Shown here piece after piece: positions 41,168 through 50,119 of a stretch of DNA of 64,000 nt; the first letter of the stretch is position 1, and every line of letters begins with the position of its first letter. This DNA comes from Brachybacterium ginsengisoli (lineage in GTDB: Bacteria; Actinomycetota; Actinomycetes; Actinomycetales; Dermabacteraceae). The stretch is from contig NZ_CP023564.1 in assembly GCF_002407065.1 (NCBI RefSeq), positions 3,889,254 through 3,953,253 of the forward strand, written 5' to 3'. The notes under the pieces were generated by a model. That model was not told where the DNA came from. It saw only the letters and a program-made list of their open reading frames with translations, and made no database searches. The position numbers and the translations under genes are program-made.

Positions 41168-42655
41168 GTGACAGATCCCGTCGACGAGACCACCGGCACC
41201 GCGCAGCGGCTCGACACCGCCCGCCGCCGCGCGGCCTCGATGTTCCAGGCGCTGCCCGAGGAGATCCACGTGCTGGGCCGGATGTTCGAGGCGGCCGGGC
41301 ACGAGCTCGCCCTCGTGGGCGGACCGGTGCGCGACGCGGTGCTGGGGCGCTCCAGCGCCGATCTCGACTTCACCACCTCCGCCCGCCCGGAGCAGACCGA
41401 GGCGATCCTGCGCGACTGGACCTCCGGCGGCGCGATCTGGGACATGGGGCGCGACTTCGGGACGCTCGGCGGCGTGCGGGACGGGGTGAAGGTCGAGATC
41501 ACGACCTACCGCACCGAGTCCTACGACCCGACCAGCCGCAAGCCCCAGGTCGAGTACGGCGACACGCTCGAGGGGGACCTCTCCCGTCGCGACTTCACCG
41601 TCAACGCGATGGCGGTGCGCCTGCCCTCCCTCGAGCTGATCGACCCCTTCGACGGGCTCGCGGACATCGCCCGCACCCTGCTGCGCACCCCCGTCGGCCC
41701 GCAGCAGTCCTTCACCGACGACCCCCTGCGGATGATGCGTGCGGTGCGCTTCGTCGCCCAGCTCGGGTTCCGCATCGAGGACTCGACGGCCGATGCGATC
41801 GAGGAGCTCGCCGAGCGCATCACCATCGTCTCCGCGGAGCGGGTGCGGGAGGAGCTGGTCAAGCTGATGCTCGGCGCCCATCCGCGCGGGGGGCTCGAGC
41901 TGCTCACGGAGCTGGGGCTGGCCGCGCACGTGCTGCCGGAGCTGCCCGCGCTCCAGCTGGAGCGGGACGAGCACCATCACCACAAGGACGTCTACGAGCA
42001 CACCCTGACGGTGCTCGACCAGGCGATCGACCTCGAGAGCCCCGCCGGTTCGGGCGGCCCCTGCGAGGGCCCCGATCTGGTGCTGCGCCTGGCGGCGCTG
42101 ATGCATGACATCGGCAAGCCCGCGACCCGCCGCTTCGAGGCGGGCGGGGTGGTCACCTTCCGCTTCCACGAGACCGTGGGCGCGAAGATGACCACGAAGC
42201 GGATGAAGGCCCTGACCTTCGACAAGGACACGACCAAGAAGGTCGCGCGCCTGGTGGAGCTGCATCTGCGCTTCCACGGGTACGTCGACTCGCCGTGGAC
42301 CGACTCCGCGGTGCGCCGCTATGTCACCGACGCGGGCGGCCTCCTCGAGCACCTGCACCGCCTTACCCGGGCCGATGTCACCACCCGGAACCGTCGCAAG
42401 GCCCGCACCCTGGCCCGCGCCTACGACGAGCTCGAGACCCGCATCGCCGCGCTCGCCGAGCAGGAGGAGATCGGCCGGATCCGTCCCGACCTGGACGGCA
42501 ACCGGATCATGGAGGTCCTGGACATGCCGCCCGGCCGAGCCGTGGGCGAGGCGTACAAGCACCTCCTCGAGCTGCGGATGGAGCACGGGCCCCTCGGCGA
42601 GGAGCGGGCCGTCGAGGAGCTCCGCGCCTGGTGGGCGGCCCGTCAGGACGGCTGA
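41168..42655 (+). CDS. pcnA: CCA-adding tRNA nucleotidyltransferase with HD domain
   Basis: This 495-residue enzyme builds or repairs the CCA end of tRNAs. The nucleotidyltransferase head shows ELALVGGPVRDAVLGR and the catalytic DLDFTT; GDLSRRDFTVNAMAV and DPLRMMRAVRFVAQLGFRI follow. A C-terminal HD phosphohydrolase domain has HHHHKDVYEHTL and LMHDIGKPATR. GTG at 41168 follows AGGACAGGA; another GTG at 41111 would add 19 unlikely residues. It diverges from the DUF6049 gene, so the 97-bp gap carries both promoters. The nearby tRNA-Leu gene has no encoded CCA, so such an enzyme is needed. Confidence 0.93.
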   Translation: MTDPVDETTGTAQRLDTARRRAASMFQALPEEIHVLGRMFEAAGHELALVGGPVRDAVLGRSSADLDFTTSARPEQTEAILRDWTSGGAIWDMGRDFGTLGGVRDGVKVEITTYRTESYDPTSRKPQVEYGDTLEGDLSRRDFTVNAMAVRLPSLELIDPFDGLADIARTLLRTPVGPQQSFTDDPLRMMRAVRFVAQLGFRIEDSTADAIEELAERITIVSAERVREELVKLMLGAHPRGGLELLTELGLAAHVLPELPALQLERDEHHHHKDVYEHTLTVLDQAIDLESPAGSGGPCEGPDLVLRLAALMHDIGKPATRRFEAGGVVTFRFHETVGAKMTTKRMKALTFDKDTTKKVARLVELHLRFHGYVDSPWTDSAVRRYVTDAGGLLEHLHRLTRADVTTRNRRKARTLARAYDELETRIAALAEQEEIGRIRPDLDGNRIMEVLDMPPGRAVGEAYKHLLELRMEHGPLGEERAVEELRAWWAARQDG

Positions 42656-42670
42656 CGGCGGGGCGCGCGA

Positions 42671-42686
42671 CGCCCTCGGGAGGGCG
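42671..42686 (+). terminator. Weak hairpin after pcnA
   Basis: CGCCCT and AGGGCG pair around a CGGG loop 15 bases beyond the pcnA stop. It is short but GC-rich. Confidence 0.4.
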
Positions 42687-42866
42687 CCCGGACCGCCCGG
42701 ACGGGTGTGAGCGGGACCGCACCGGACGTGCACACCCTGTGTGCTTCGACGCCGGGTCATTCCGTCGGACGCCCTCTCATGCTCATACTGAGTGGCTGGG
42801 TGCGCCCGGGGGACCCTCCGGATCGCGCCCGCACCAGCCCGAGCCCCCGAAGGACCAGGAGCAGCA

Positions 42867-45464
42867 ATGAGCGACTCTCGACGCTCGTCCCGCGGCTCGT
42901 CGGATCGATCGCGCCGATCGAAGAACCCGACGACCGGTGGCGCCCGCCGCGCCGCCGGCGTGCGTCGCGCCTCGACGCCCACGTCCTCCGCATCCCGGAA
43001 CGCCCGAGCCGAAGCCTCCCCGAAGGGCACCAGCCGCACCGCCCGTCGCTCCGGCGCCGCCGGTGCCGCCTCCTCGAAGAGCTCCGCCTCCGCGAAGCGC
43101 CCCACCAGCCGCACCTCCGTCCGCGCCCGCCACGCCGGCGCCGCCGTGGCCGCTGCGACGTCGGGGCGCGGCAGGAAGGCCGCCGCCACCAACTTCCTGA
43201 ACTACCCGCGCGCCGGGGCGAAGAACCCCTGGCGCTGGATCCCCTCGCTGCGGCTCATCGTCGGCGCCATGGCGCTCATGGTCCTCGTCGGCCTCGCCGG
43301 CGTGGCGTGGCTGTACCACGACACCGAGGTGCCCGAGCCCTCGGACTTCGCCCTGGCCCAGACCTCGCGCGTCTACTACTCCGACGGCGAGACCGAGATG
43401 GGATCGTTCAGCGAGGTCAACCGCACCGAGCTCGGGGCCGACGAGATCCCCGACAACATCAAGCACGCCGTGGTGGCCAGCGAGGACAACACCTTCTACG
43501 AGAACCGCGGCGTCTCTCCGCGGGGCATCGTCCGCGCCGTGGTTAACAACCTCGCGGGCGGCGCCCGCCAGGGCGGCTCGACGATCACCATGCAGTACGT
43601 CGAGCGGTACTACACGGGCACCGAGACCTCCTACGTCGGCAAGGCCAAGGAAGCGATCATGGCCCTGAAGATCGACCAGGAGCTTTCCAAGGACGAGATC
43701 ATCTCGCGGTACCTCAACACCATCTACTTCGGTCGCGGCGCCTACGGCGTCCAGGAGGCCTCCCAGGCCTACTTCGGCAAGGACGCGAGCGAGCTCACCG
43801 ATGCGGAGGCCGCTCTGCTGGTCGCCGTGATCCCGAGCCCCTCGACCTACGACCCGGCGAACAACCCGGAGAAGGCCACGAGCCTCTGGGACCGGGTCAT
43901 CACCCGGCAGGTCGCCGAGGACCAGATGACCGAGGCCGAGGCGGACGCGCTCACCTTCCCGAAGACCGTCGAGCCGCGTTCCGAGAACTCCCTCGGCGGT
44001 CCCCAGGGCTACCTGGTGATGCAGATCCGCAACGAGCTGCTGGCGCAGGGCTTCACCGAGGAGGAGATCAACACCGGCGGTCTGAAGATCGTCTCCACGA
44101 TCGATCCCGCGATCCAGAAGAACACCGTCGACGCGGTCGACAACCTTCCGGAGGACCGTCCGGAGAACAACCGCGTGGGCACCGTGACGCTCGATCCCTC
44201 GACCGGGGCGATCCGCGGCATGTACGGCGGCCCGGACTACGTCACCCAGTCCCAGAACGACGCCACCCAGTCGCGGATGCAGGCGGGGTCGATCTTCAAG
44301 ACCTTCACCCTGATCGCCGCCCTGGAGGAGGGCTACCCGCTGGACTCGCGGTGGGACGGCAACTCCCCGAAGGAGTTCCCCGACGTGCCCGGCGGCTGGG
44401 AGGTCAACAACTTCGGCGACTCCAGCTACGGCCGCGTGACGCTCGAGGAGGCCACCGCCCGCTCCATCAACACCGCCTATGCGGAGGCCAACATCGAGAT
44501 CGGCCCGAAGCACACTCGGGACACCGCGATCAAGCTCGGCCTGCCCGAGAAGACGCCGGGCCTGAGCGCCGAGCCCTCGAACGTGCTCGGCTCCGCTTCG
44601 CCGACCGTCACCGAGATGGCGGAGGTCTACGCGACCATCGCCTCCGGCGGCGTGCACCGGGACGCCTACGTCGTCCAGACCGTGACCCGCCCCGACGGCT
44701 CCACGCGCTACGAGCACACGTCCAAGGAGACGCGGGCCATGGACGAGGACGTCGCGACCAACGCGACCGTCGCACTGCAGGGTCCTCCGACGATCGGCTC
44801 CGCGCGCAGCCTCCAGGGCGTCATGGACGGCCGTCCCGTCGCCGGCAAGACCGGCACCTCGGAGAGCTTCCGCTCGGCGTGGTTCGTGGGCTTCACCCCG
44901 CAGCTCGTCACCGCCGTGGGGATGTTCCAGCCCGGCGACGACGGCTCCGAGGAGCGCCTGACGCCCTTCGGCGGCGTGGAGAGCATGACCGGCGGCTCCT
45001 ACCCGACCGACGTCTGGGGCGACATCATGTCGACCTCGCTCGAGGGCCAGGAGATGATCGACTTCCCCGAGGAGGTCGAGCTCGACAACGAGACCCGCGA
45101 GCGCAGCTACGTGCCGCCGCCGCCCCCGCCGCCCACCACCGAGGCGCCCCAGCCCACCCAGGAGCCGGAGCCCACGGAGGAGCCGAGCGAGGAGCCGTCG
45201 GAGGAGCCCTCCGAGGAGCCGAGCGAGGAGCCGTCGGAGGAGCCCTCCGAGGAGCCGAGCGAGGAGCCGTCGGAGGAGCCCAGCGAGGAGCCGTCCGAGG
45301 AGCCCTCGGACACGCCGACCAAGAAACCCTCCCCGAAGCCGACCACGGACGAGGAGAACGTCCAGCCCACCGAGAAGCCGACCACGGAGGAGCAGGGCGC
45401 CGGAGGCGCTGACGCCGGGGTCGGCCAGGGCAAGGGCCGCGGCGGCGGCAACGGCGGCGGCTGA
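42867..45464 (+). CDS. Bifunctional penicillin-binding protein (GT51 transglycosylase / transpeptidase)
   Basis: This 865-residue class A PBP has a long basic Ser/Arg/Ala-rich cytoplasmic region (1-130), one membrane helix (LIVGAMALMVLVGLAGVAWLY), and the GT51 domain with the catalytic Glu in VVASEDNTFYENRG and GGSTITMQYVERYY. The transpeptidase domain has the nucleophile SIFK (QAGSIFKTF), SIN (ARSINTAYAE) and KTGT (GKTGTSESF). The C-terminus is a Pro/Glu/Ser tail with about ten near-identical E-E-P-S units, then a Gly-rich end. It polymerises and cross-links peptidoglycan. ATG 42867 follows AGGAGCAGC. In GT51 the usual GGSTITQQ reads GGSTITMQ here. Confidence 0.93.
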   Translation: MSDSRRSSRGSSDRSRRSKNPTTGGARRAAGVRRASTPTSSASRNARAEASPKGTSRTARRSGAAGAASSKSSASAKRPTSRTSVRARHAGAAVAAATSGRGRKAAATNFLNYPRAGAKNPWRWIPSLRLIVGAMALMVLVGLAGVAWLYHDTEVPEPSDFALAQTSRVYYSDGETEMGSFSEVNRTELGADEIPDNIKHAVVASEDNTFYENRGVSPRGIVRAVVNNLAGGARQGGSTITMQYVERYYTGTETSYVGKAKEAIMALKIDQELSKDEIISRYLNTIYFGRGAYGVQEASQAYFGKDASELTDAEAALLVAVIPSPSTYDPANNPEKATSLWDRVITRQVAEDQMTEAEADALTFPKTVEPRSENSLGGPQGYLVMQIRNELLAQGFTEEEINTGGLKIVSTIDPAIQKNTVDAVDNLPEDRPENNRVGTVTLDPSTGAIRGMYGGPDYVTQSQNDATQSRMQAGSIFKTFTLIAALEEGYPLDSRWDGNSPKEFPDVPGGWEVNNFGDSSYGRVTLEEATARSINTAYAEANIEIGPKHTRDTAIKLGLPEKTPGLSAEPSNVLGSASPTVTEMAEVYATIASGGVHRDAYVVQTVTRPDGSTRYEHTSKETRAMDEDVATNATVALQGPPTIGSARSLQGVMDGRPVAGKTGTSESFRSAWFVGFTPQLVTAVGMFQPGDDGSEERLTPFGGVESMTGGSYPTDVWGDIMSTSLEGQEMIDFPEEVELDNETRERSYVPPPPPPPTTEAPQPTQEPEPTEEPSEEPSEEPSEEPSEEPSEEPSEEPSEEPSEEPSEEPSEEPSDTPTKKPSPKPTTDEENVQPTEKPTTEEQGAGGADAGVGQGKGRGGGNGGG
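45174..45310 (+). repeat. In-frame tandem repeat coding for Glu-Glu-Pro-Ser units
   Basis: Roughly eleven 12-base units of the type GAGGAGCCG(A/T)(G/C)(C/G) encode EEPS repeats near the PBP C-terminus. They keep the frame, so copy-number changes would lengthen or shorten the cell-wall-proximal tail without disrupting the enzyme. Confidence 0.85.
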
Positions 45465-45510
45465 GCCTGATCCCCGGTCCGCCCCTCCGCGCCCGTGCCA
45501 TGATCGAGGC

Positions 45511-45714
45511 ATGCGATGCGAACAGTGCGGAGGGAAGATCCGCGGCAAGGCGTACACCTCGGTCACCGGGCGGAAGCTCTGCGACCGCTGCGGGATCCGG
45601 CTCCAGGGCCGCACCGCCGGCGTGGTCGCCGGGGGCGGCATCGCCGGCGGCCGGGCCACCGGCGGCTGGTACGCCCGCGTCCGTCGGGCGATGGGCCGAC
45701 CGCCGAAGAGCTGA
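45511..45714 (+). CDS. Small zinc-ribbon protein
   Basis: This 67-residue basic protein has two C-x-x-C pairs, CEQCGG at residues 3-8 and CDRCG near 24-28, spaced for one zinc ion. A Gly-rich hydrophobic stretch (AGVVAGGGIAGGRATGGW) and a basic tail follow. No function can be assigned. It starts at ATG 45511, 46 bp after the PBP gene, with GAGG close upstream. Codon use resembles its neighbours. Confidence 0.62.
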   Translation: MRCEQCGGKIRGKAYTSVTGRKLCDRCGIRLQGRTAGVVAGGGIAGGRATGGWYARVRRAMGRPPKS

Positions 45715-45892
45715 GGCGTCGGGCCGCTGTGATGCGGCGCGCACCCGTCGGCACCCCCTGGCCCATGTCCCTCGCCGCAGGTAGGCTGGGCCGGTCCGTG
45801 AGGAGCATCGCCGATGCTCGGACCGGATGGCATGAACCCTCCTGCCACGGAGAGACCGTGGCCGCAGAGACCACAGGAGGTGGGTACCAGAC

Positions 45893-46183
45893 ATGCGCAA
45901 GTACGAAATGGTCGTGATCCTCGACCCGTCCGTCGATGAGCGGACCGTCACCGGAACCTTCGAGAAGCTCGTCCAGGTCATCCCGACCGAGGGCGGCACC
46001 ATCGACAACGTCGACGTCTGGGGCAAGCGCAAGTTCGCCTACGAGATCGACAAGCAGTCCGAGGGCATCTACATCGTCCTGACCTTCACCGCGAAGTCCT
46101 CGACCGCGCAGGAGCTGGATCGTCAGCTCGGGCTCAACGAGTCCGTCCTGCGCACGAAGATCATGCGTCTCGACGCAGCCTGA
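45893..46183 (+). CDS. rpsF: 30S ribosomal protein S6
   Basis: This 96-residue S6 opens [19 protein letters not shown] and has the typical [22 protein letters not shown] core. The ATG follows CAGGAGGTGGG. It leads the conserved rpsF-ssb-rpsR-rplI operon. The gap of about 180 bp upstream would hold the promoter and a leader. Confidence 0.97.
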   Translation: MRKYEMVVILDPSVDERTVTGTFEKLVQVIPTEGGTIDNVDVWGKRKFAYEIDKQSEGIYIVLTFTAKSSTAQELDRQLGLNESVLRTKIMRLDAA

Positions 46184-46239
46184 TCCGCTGTCGCTGACCC
46201 CCGCACCACCCCACACCACCCCGGAGCAGAGGAGCACCC

Positions 46240-46800
46240 ATGGCGAATGACACCGTCATCACGGTGATCGGCAACCTCACCGCCGACCCCGAGCTGCGTT
46301 TCACGCAGTCCGGCGTCGCGGTCGCGTCGTTCACCATCGCGTCGACCCCCCGCACGTTCGACCGTCAGTCGAACGAGTGGAAGGACGGCGAGGCGCTGTT
46401 CCTGCGCTGCTCCATCTGGCGAGATGCCGCGGAGAACGTGGCCGAGTCGCTCGAGAAGGGCACCCGCGTCGTCGCGCAGGGCCGTCTCAAGCAGCGCTCG
46501 TTCACCGACCGTGAAGGTCAGAACCGCACCAGCATCGAGCTGGACGTCGACGAGATCGGCCCCTCCCTCAAGTACGCCACCGCGAAGCCCAACAAGGTCC
46601 AGCGTGGCGGCGGAGGCGGCGGAGGCCGTGGCGGTTTCGGCGGCGGCGCCCCTCAGGGCGGCGGCAACCAGGGCGGTTACGGCAACCCGGGCAACCAGGG
46701 TGGCCAGGGCGGGTACAACAACGCTCCGCAGGGTGCCCCTGCAGCCGACCCGTGGGCCGGCGGCGGCAACCAGGGCGGGTACGACGACCCTCCCTTCTGA
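46240..46800 (+). CDS. ssb: Single-stranded DNA-binding protein
   Basis: This 186-residue protein has an N-terminal OB fold ([55 protein letters not shown]), a Gly/Gln/Asn-rich linker of about 65 residues, and the acidic tip DDPPF that recruits replication and repair partners. It lies in the rpsF operon with an AGCAGAGGAGCACCC ribosome site. Confidence 0.96.
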   Translation: MANDTVITVIGNLTADPELRFTQSGVAVASFTIASTPRTFDRQSNEWKDGEALFLRCSIWRDAAENVAESLEKGTRVVAQGRLKQRSFTDREGQNRTSIELDVDEIGPSLKYATAKPNKVQRGGGGGGGRGGFGGGAPQGGGNQGGYGNPGNQGGQGGYNNAPQGAPAADPWAGGGNQGGYDDPPF

Positions 46801-46884
46801 TCGCTCCGGCGATCGACGCAAGACACTGATCCACTCCATCCCGGGTGCATGCCCGGGCTCCCCTCAGAAAGAAGGAGCACCACG

Positions 46885-47121
46885 ATGGCCAAGCCTGTTC
46901 TTCGCAAGCCGAAGAAGAAGCAGAACCCCCTGAAGGCCGCCGGTCTCGAGACCGTCGACTACAAGGACGCCGCGCTGCTGCGCAAGTTCATCTCCGATCG
47001 CGGAAAGATCCGCGCCCGTCGGGTCACCGGCGTCTCCGTCCAGGAGCAGCGCAAGATCGCGAAGGCCGTGAAGAACGCCCGCGAGATCGCCCTGCTGCCG
47101 TACTCGACCTCCGGTCGCTGA
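46885..47121 (+). CDS. rpsR: 30S ribosomal protein S18
   Basis: This 78-residue S18 has the core [49 protein letters not shown]. It begins at ATG 46885 after GAAGGAG; the basic KPKKKQNP leader is normal. No cysteine is present, so it is the zinc-independent type. It partners S6 on the 30S platform. Confidence 0.96.
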   Translation: MAKPVLRKPKKKQNPLKAAGLETVDYKDAALLRKFISDRGKIRARRVTGVSVQEQRKIAKAVKNAREIALLPYSTSGR

Positions 47122-47138
47122 GCGAGGAAGGGAAGCAC

Positions 47139-47612
47139 ATGACCAGCAAGCTCATCCTCACCAACGAGGTCACCGGCCTCGGTGCCGCCGGAGACGTCGT
47201 CGACGTCAAGGACGGCTACGCGCGCAACTTCCTCCTGCCCCGTGGTCTCGCGACCCCGTGGACCAAGGGCGGTCAGCGTCAGCTCGACCAGATCCGTGCG
47301 GCTCGCGGCAAGCGTGCGATCGCCAGCATCGAGGACGCGCAGTCCCTGAAGGCCTCGCTCGAGTCGAAGCCCGTCGTCATCGCCGAGCGCGCCGGCCAGA
47401 ACGGCCGTCTCTTCGGTGCGGTCTCCTCCAAGGAGGTCGCCGAGGGCGTCAAGGCAGTGTTCGACAAGGACATCGACCGTCGCACGGTCGAGTTCGTGTC
47501 GCCGATCCGCTCGCTCGGCGAGCACAAGGCGACCGTCCGTCTGCACGAGGACATCTTCGCGAACCTCGTCATCCAGGTCGTCGCCGCCAAGGGTGCGGCC
47601 GCCAAGGCCTGA
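47139..47612 (+). CDS. rplI: 50S ribosomal protein L9
   Basis: This 157-residue L9 has the N-terminal KLILTNEVTGLGAAGDVVDVKDGYARNFLLPRGLA, a long connecting helix, and the C-terminal rRNA-binding domain with RLFGAVSSKEVAEGVK. ATG 47139 is 17 bp after rpsR with GGAAGGGAAGC. It is the last gene of the operon, ahead of a strong terminator. Confidence 0.96.
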   Translation: MTSKLILTNEVTGLGAAGDVVDVKDGYARNFLLPRGLATPWTKGGQRQLDQIRAARGKRAIASIEDAQSLKASLESKPVVIAERAGQNGRLFGAVSSKEVAEGVKAVFDKDIDRRTVEFVSPIRSLGEHKATVRLHEDIFANLVIQVVAAKGAAAKA

Positions 47613-47632
47613 TCGACGTACTGCTCGATCCT

Positions 47633-47667
47633 GGAGCGCCCCGCACCATCTTGGTGCGGGGCGCTCC
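47633..47667. terminator. Strong terminator between rplI and the MocR regulator gene
   Basis: A perfect 16-bp stem (47633-47648 with 47652-47667) with a 3-base loop lies between convergent genes, so it can act in both directions. Confidence 0.88.
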
Positions 47668-47680
47668 TGCATGTCCTGCC

Positions 47681-49063
47681 TCAGGTGTCGAGCTCGGCGA
47701 GCACCTCGAGAGCGCGGCGGAGGTCGTCGGCCCTCCCGGAGAAGGGGATCCGCAGGGCGTGCGGCCAGCCGGTCCCGGTCGGTGAGAACAGGCTGCCGGG
47801 GCTGAGCGCGACGCCCCGCTCCGCCGCCGCGGTCACCAGCTCCCCGGCGGGTCGGCGGGTGGCGTCGGCCCAGATCGAGAGCCCCCCGGCAGGGTCCCGC
47901 CAGCGCCAGTGCGACAGGTGCCGCCGCAGCATCCCGGTCGCGATCTCGTGGTTCGCGGCGATGTGGGCCTGCTGAGCGGGCACGGGCGAGTCGCCGACCA
48001 GCAGCCGGGCGGCGATCCGCTGCTCGAGCGGCGGGGCGCCGAGGTCCACCCCGATCCGGATCCGGGAGATCGCATCGATCATCTCGGCGGTGCCCCGGAT
48101 CCAGCCGATCCGCAGCCCCGCCCACAGCGACTTCGAGGTCGAGCCCACCAGCAGCGTCCGGGCGCCGTGCCCCGCGACCGGAGCCGGGGGCAGGTGCTCG
48201 GCGCGCCACGCCATCCCCACGAGGGTCTCGTCGATCACCAGCGTGTTCCCGGTGCGCGCGGCGGCCTGCAGCAGGCGTGAACGATGCTCGGCGCCCAGCA
48301 GATGGCCGCCGGGGTTGTGGAAGTCGGCGGTGAGCACAGCCGCCTCCAGGCCGCCGGAGCCGACGGCCCGCACCAGCTGGTCCCCGTGCTCGACGTCGAC
48401 GTCGATCGGGACCACGCGGCGCCGCGCCGCGGTGATGACGCGTGCGGTGTTGGGATAGCCAGGGTTCTCGGTGCCCACCCGTGCGCCGGGCGCGGTGACG
48501 GCGCGCAGGGCGAGGTGCAGCCCGCTGACGGCCCCGGTGGTGACGAGCACCTGGGCGGGGTCGGTGGGCAGTCCCCGGCGGTCGTAGTGGGCGCAGATCG
48601 CCTCGACCAGCTCGGGGTGGCCGTCCGCCGGGACGCTTCCCCAGGCAGGATCCGCGATCATCTCCGAGACCGCCTCCTCGGTGACGGACTGCAGGTCCGG
48701 GTGGGGCGGGAGCACGGTGGCGCGGAGGTCGACGGTGCCGGCGGGCAGGGCCCGGGCCCGCGCGGTGAGGGACTCGACGGGTCGTGCCCGCCCCGACGGC
48801 GCCAGCACCGTGCGGCCCGATCCCTGTCGTGAGGACAGCACGCCCCGGTCGCGCGCGTCGTCGAGCGCGCGGACCACGGTGCCGCGGGAGAACCCGAGCT
48901 CCTCGGCGAGGAGACGCTCCGAGGGCAGACGGGCCCCTGGCGGCAGCCGACCCTCGATGGTGAGCGCGAGCAGCCGGTCGGCGAGCCATCGGGCGCGCGC
49001 CCGAGACGGGGGCGGGCCGAGGAGCGTGCGCAGCGGCGGAGCAGGGGGCGGCGGGACGGGCAT
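47681..49063 (-). CDS. MocR-type regulator (GntR HTH fused to aminotransferase-like domain)
   Basis: This 460-residue protein has an N-terminal winged helix (about 25-90: RWLADRLLALTIEGRLPPGARLPSERLLAEELGFSRGTVVRAL) and a fold-type I aminotransferase-like domain with the PLP lysine in LLVGSTSKSLWAGLRIGW. It is expected to bind PLP and sense a vitamin B6-related or amino metabolite. It is divergent from a YczE-type membrane protein, a pairing known for the YczR subgroup of MocR regulators. ATG 49063 is chosen as it immediately precedes the Pro-rich leader. A dyad lies in the 60-bp intergenic space. Confidence 0.88.
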   Translation of the reverse strand: MPVPPPPAPPLRTLLGPPPSRARARWLADRLLALTIEGRLPPGARLPSERLLAEELGFSRGTVVRALDDARDRGVLSSRQGSGRTVLAPSGRARPVESLTARARALPAGTVDLRATVLPPHPDLQSVTEEAVSEMIADPAWGSVPADGHPELVEAICAHYDRRGLPTDPAQVLVTTGAVSGLHLALRAVTAPGARVGTENPGYPNTARVITAARRRVVPIDVDVEHGDQLVRAVGSGGLEAAVLTADFHNPGGHLLGAEHRSRLLQAAARTGNTLVIDETLVGMAWRAEHLPPAPVAGHGARTLLVGSTSKSLWAGLRIGWIRGTAEMIDAISRIRIGVDLGAPPLEQRIAARLLVGDSPVPAQQAHIAANHEIATGMLRRHLSHWRWRDPAGGLSIWADATRRPAGELVTAAAERGVALSPGSLFSPTGTGWPHALRIPFSGRADDLRRALEVLAELDT

Positions 49064-49071
49064 GGGGCCAG

Positions 49072-49103
49072 TGGACCACGATTGGCCCTGTCGAGTCGGT
49101 CCA
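49072..49103. promoter_or_regulatory. Candidate operator between mocR-type gene and yczE
   Basis: TGGACC (49072-49077) and GGTCCA (49098-49103) form a spaced inverted repeat in the 60-bp divergent gap. It is the only symmetric element there. Confidence 0.35.
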
Positions 49104-49123
49104 TTCCGAGTCAGGATGGGCTC

Positions 49124-49825
49124 ATGCCTGCACCGCTCCAGAACCTCCGCCTGCGCGACCAGCTGACGGTCGACCGGCTCCCGCTGCGCCTGCTGACGCT
49201 GTTCCTGGGCCTGACGGGCTTCGGCGCCGGCATCGCCCTGGTGCTGCGCGCCGGGCTCGGAGCCGCACCCTGGGACGTCCTGTCCGTCGCGCTGTCCGAG
49301 CGCACCGGGCTCAGCATCGGGACGCTCACCGTGATCACCAGCTTCGTGGTCCTGCTGGCATGGATCCCGCTGCGTCAGCAGCCGGGCATCGGCACCCTCG
49401 TCAACGCGCTCTGGGTGGGCGTCGCGATGGACCTCACCCTCGCCGTCGTCCCGCCCGTCGAGGGGCTGCTGCCCGGTCTCGCGATGCTCGCCGGCGGCCT
49501 CCTGCTCAACGCGGTCTCCGACGCCGTCTACATCGGCGCCCAGCTGGGCCCCGGCCCGCGCGACGGGCTCATGACGGGCATCCATCACCGCTGGGGCCTG
49601 CGGATCGGTCCGGTGCGGGCCGTCCTCGAGGTGGCGGTCCTCGCGATCGGCTGGGTGCTCGGCGGCCCCGTCGGCCTCGCCACCGTCGTCTACGCCCTCG
49701 GGATCGGCCCGATCGTGCACCTCGTCCTGCCCTGGGTCACGATCCCGGTGCATCCTGTGACCTCCCACGGCGCCGATAAGCTGGTGCCATGTTCGGACGC
49801 GGCAGACAGCAGCAGGCTCAGGTAG
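49124..49825 (+). CDS. YczE/YitT-type integral membrane protein
   Basis: This 233-residue protein has five predicted hydrophobic segments. GFGAGIALVLRAGLGAAPWDVLSVALSERTGLSIGT is the YczE signature, and GPRDGLMTGIHHRWGLRIGPVRAVLEV is a second conserved block. The substrate is unknown; the divergent MocR-type gene suggests control by a PLP-binding regulator. ATG 49124 is preferred because upstream in-frame codons cover the promoter. The last 37 bases overlap the next gene in another frame, so the natural C-terminus may be shorter. Confidence 0.82.
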   Translation: MPAPLQNLRLRDQLTVDRLPLRLLTLFLGLTGFGAGIALVLRAGLGAAPWDVLSVALSERTGLSIGTLTVITSFVVLLAWIPLRQQPGIGTLVNALWVGVAMDLTLAVVPPVEGLLPGLAMLAGGLLLNAVSDAVYIGAQLGPGPRDGLMTGIHHRWGLRIGPVRAVLEVAVLAIGWVLGGPVGLATVVYALGIGPIVHLVLPWVTIPVHPVTSHGADKLVPCSDAADSSRLR

Positions 49826-50073
49826 AGCACCTCCGGGGCGAGACCCGTCGGCTCGAGGCGCTGGTCGATCTCCTCGCCGAGCGCGCCGGGGTCGGGGCGG
49901 CGGAGCTCGAGCAGCTGCGCGCGGAGGCGGGTGCCGTCGGCGTGCCCGAGGAGTGCCGTCGCCTCGTCGCGCAGGGCGAGGTGATCCGGGCGATCAAGGT
50001 GTACCGCGAACGCACCGGCGCCGGACTCAAGGAGGCCAAGGACGCGATCGACCGGTACCGCGAGCGCGCCTGA
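49789..50073 (+). CDS. Small protein with ribosomal L7/L12 C-terminal-like segment
   Basis: This 94-residue protein has an Arg/Gln-rich start, a coiled-coil stretch (VEHLRGETRRLEALVDLLAERA), and an ending VIRAIKVYRERTGAGLKEAKDAIDRY. The ending matches the helix-loop-helix of L7/L12 C-terminal domains (cf. K-x-V-R-x-x-T-G-L-G-L-K-E-A-K). It lacks the L12 dimerisation domain and is not the ribosomal protein itself. Its start lies within the 3' end of the yczE-type gene. No function is established for such proteins; they recur in actinobacteria as DUF-type L12-like proteins. Confidence 0.75.
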   Translation: MFGRGRQQQAQVEHLRGETRRLEALVDLLAERAGVGAAELEQLRAEAGAVGVPEECRRLVAQGEVIRAIKVYRERTGAGLKEAKDAIDRYRERA

Positions 50074-50119
50074 GCCCCGCCGCTCGGCCCTGCGGCGGCC
50101 GGGCGGCTACCCTCGACGG

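Noticed and set aside
42783..45848. 1021-codon minus-strand open frame opposite the PBP gene
   Set aside because: Antisense shadow with LLARLLGGLL-type repeats created by the EEPS repeat and GC bias.
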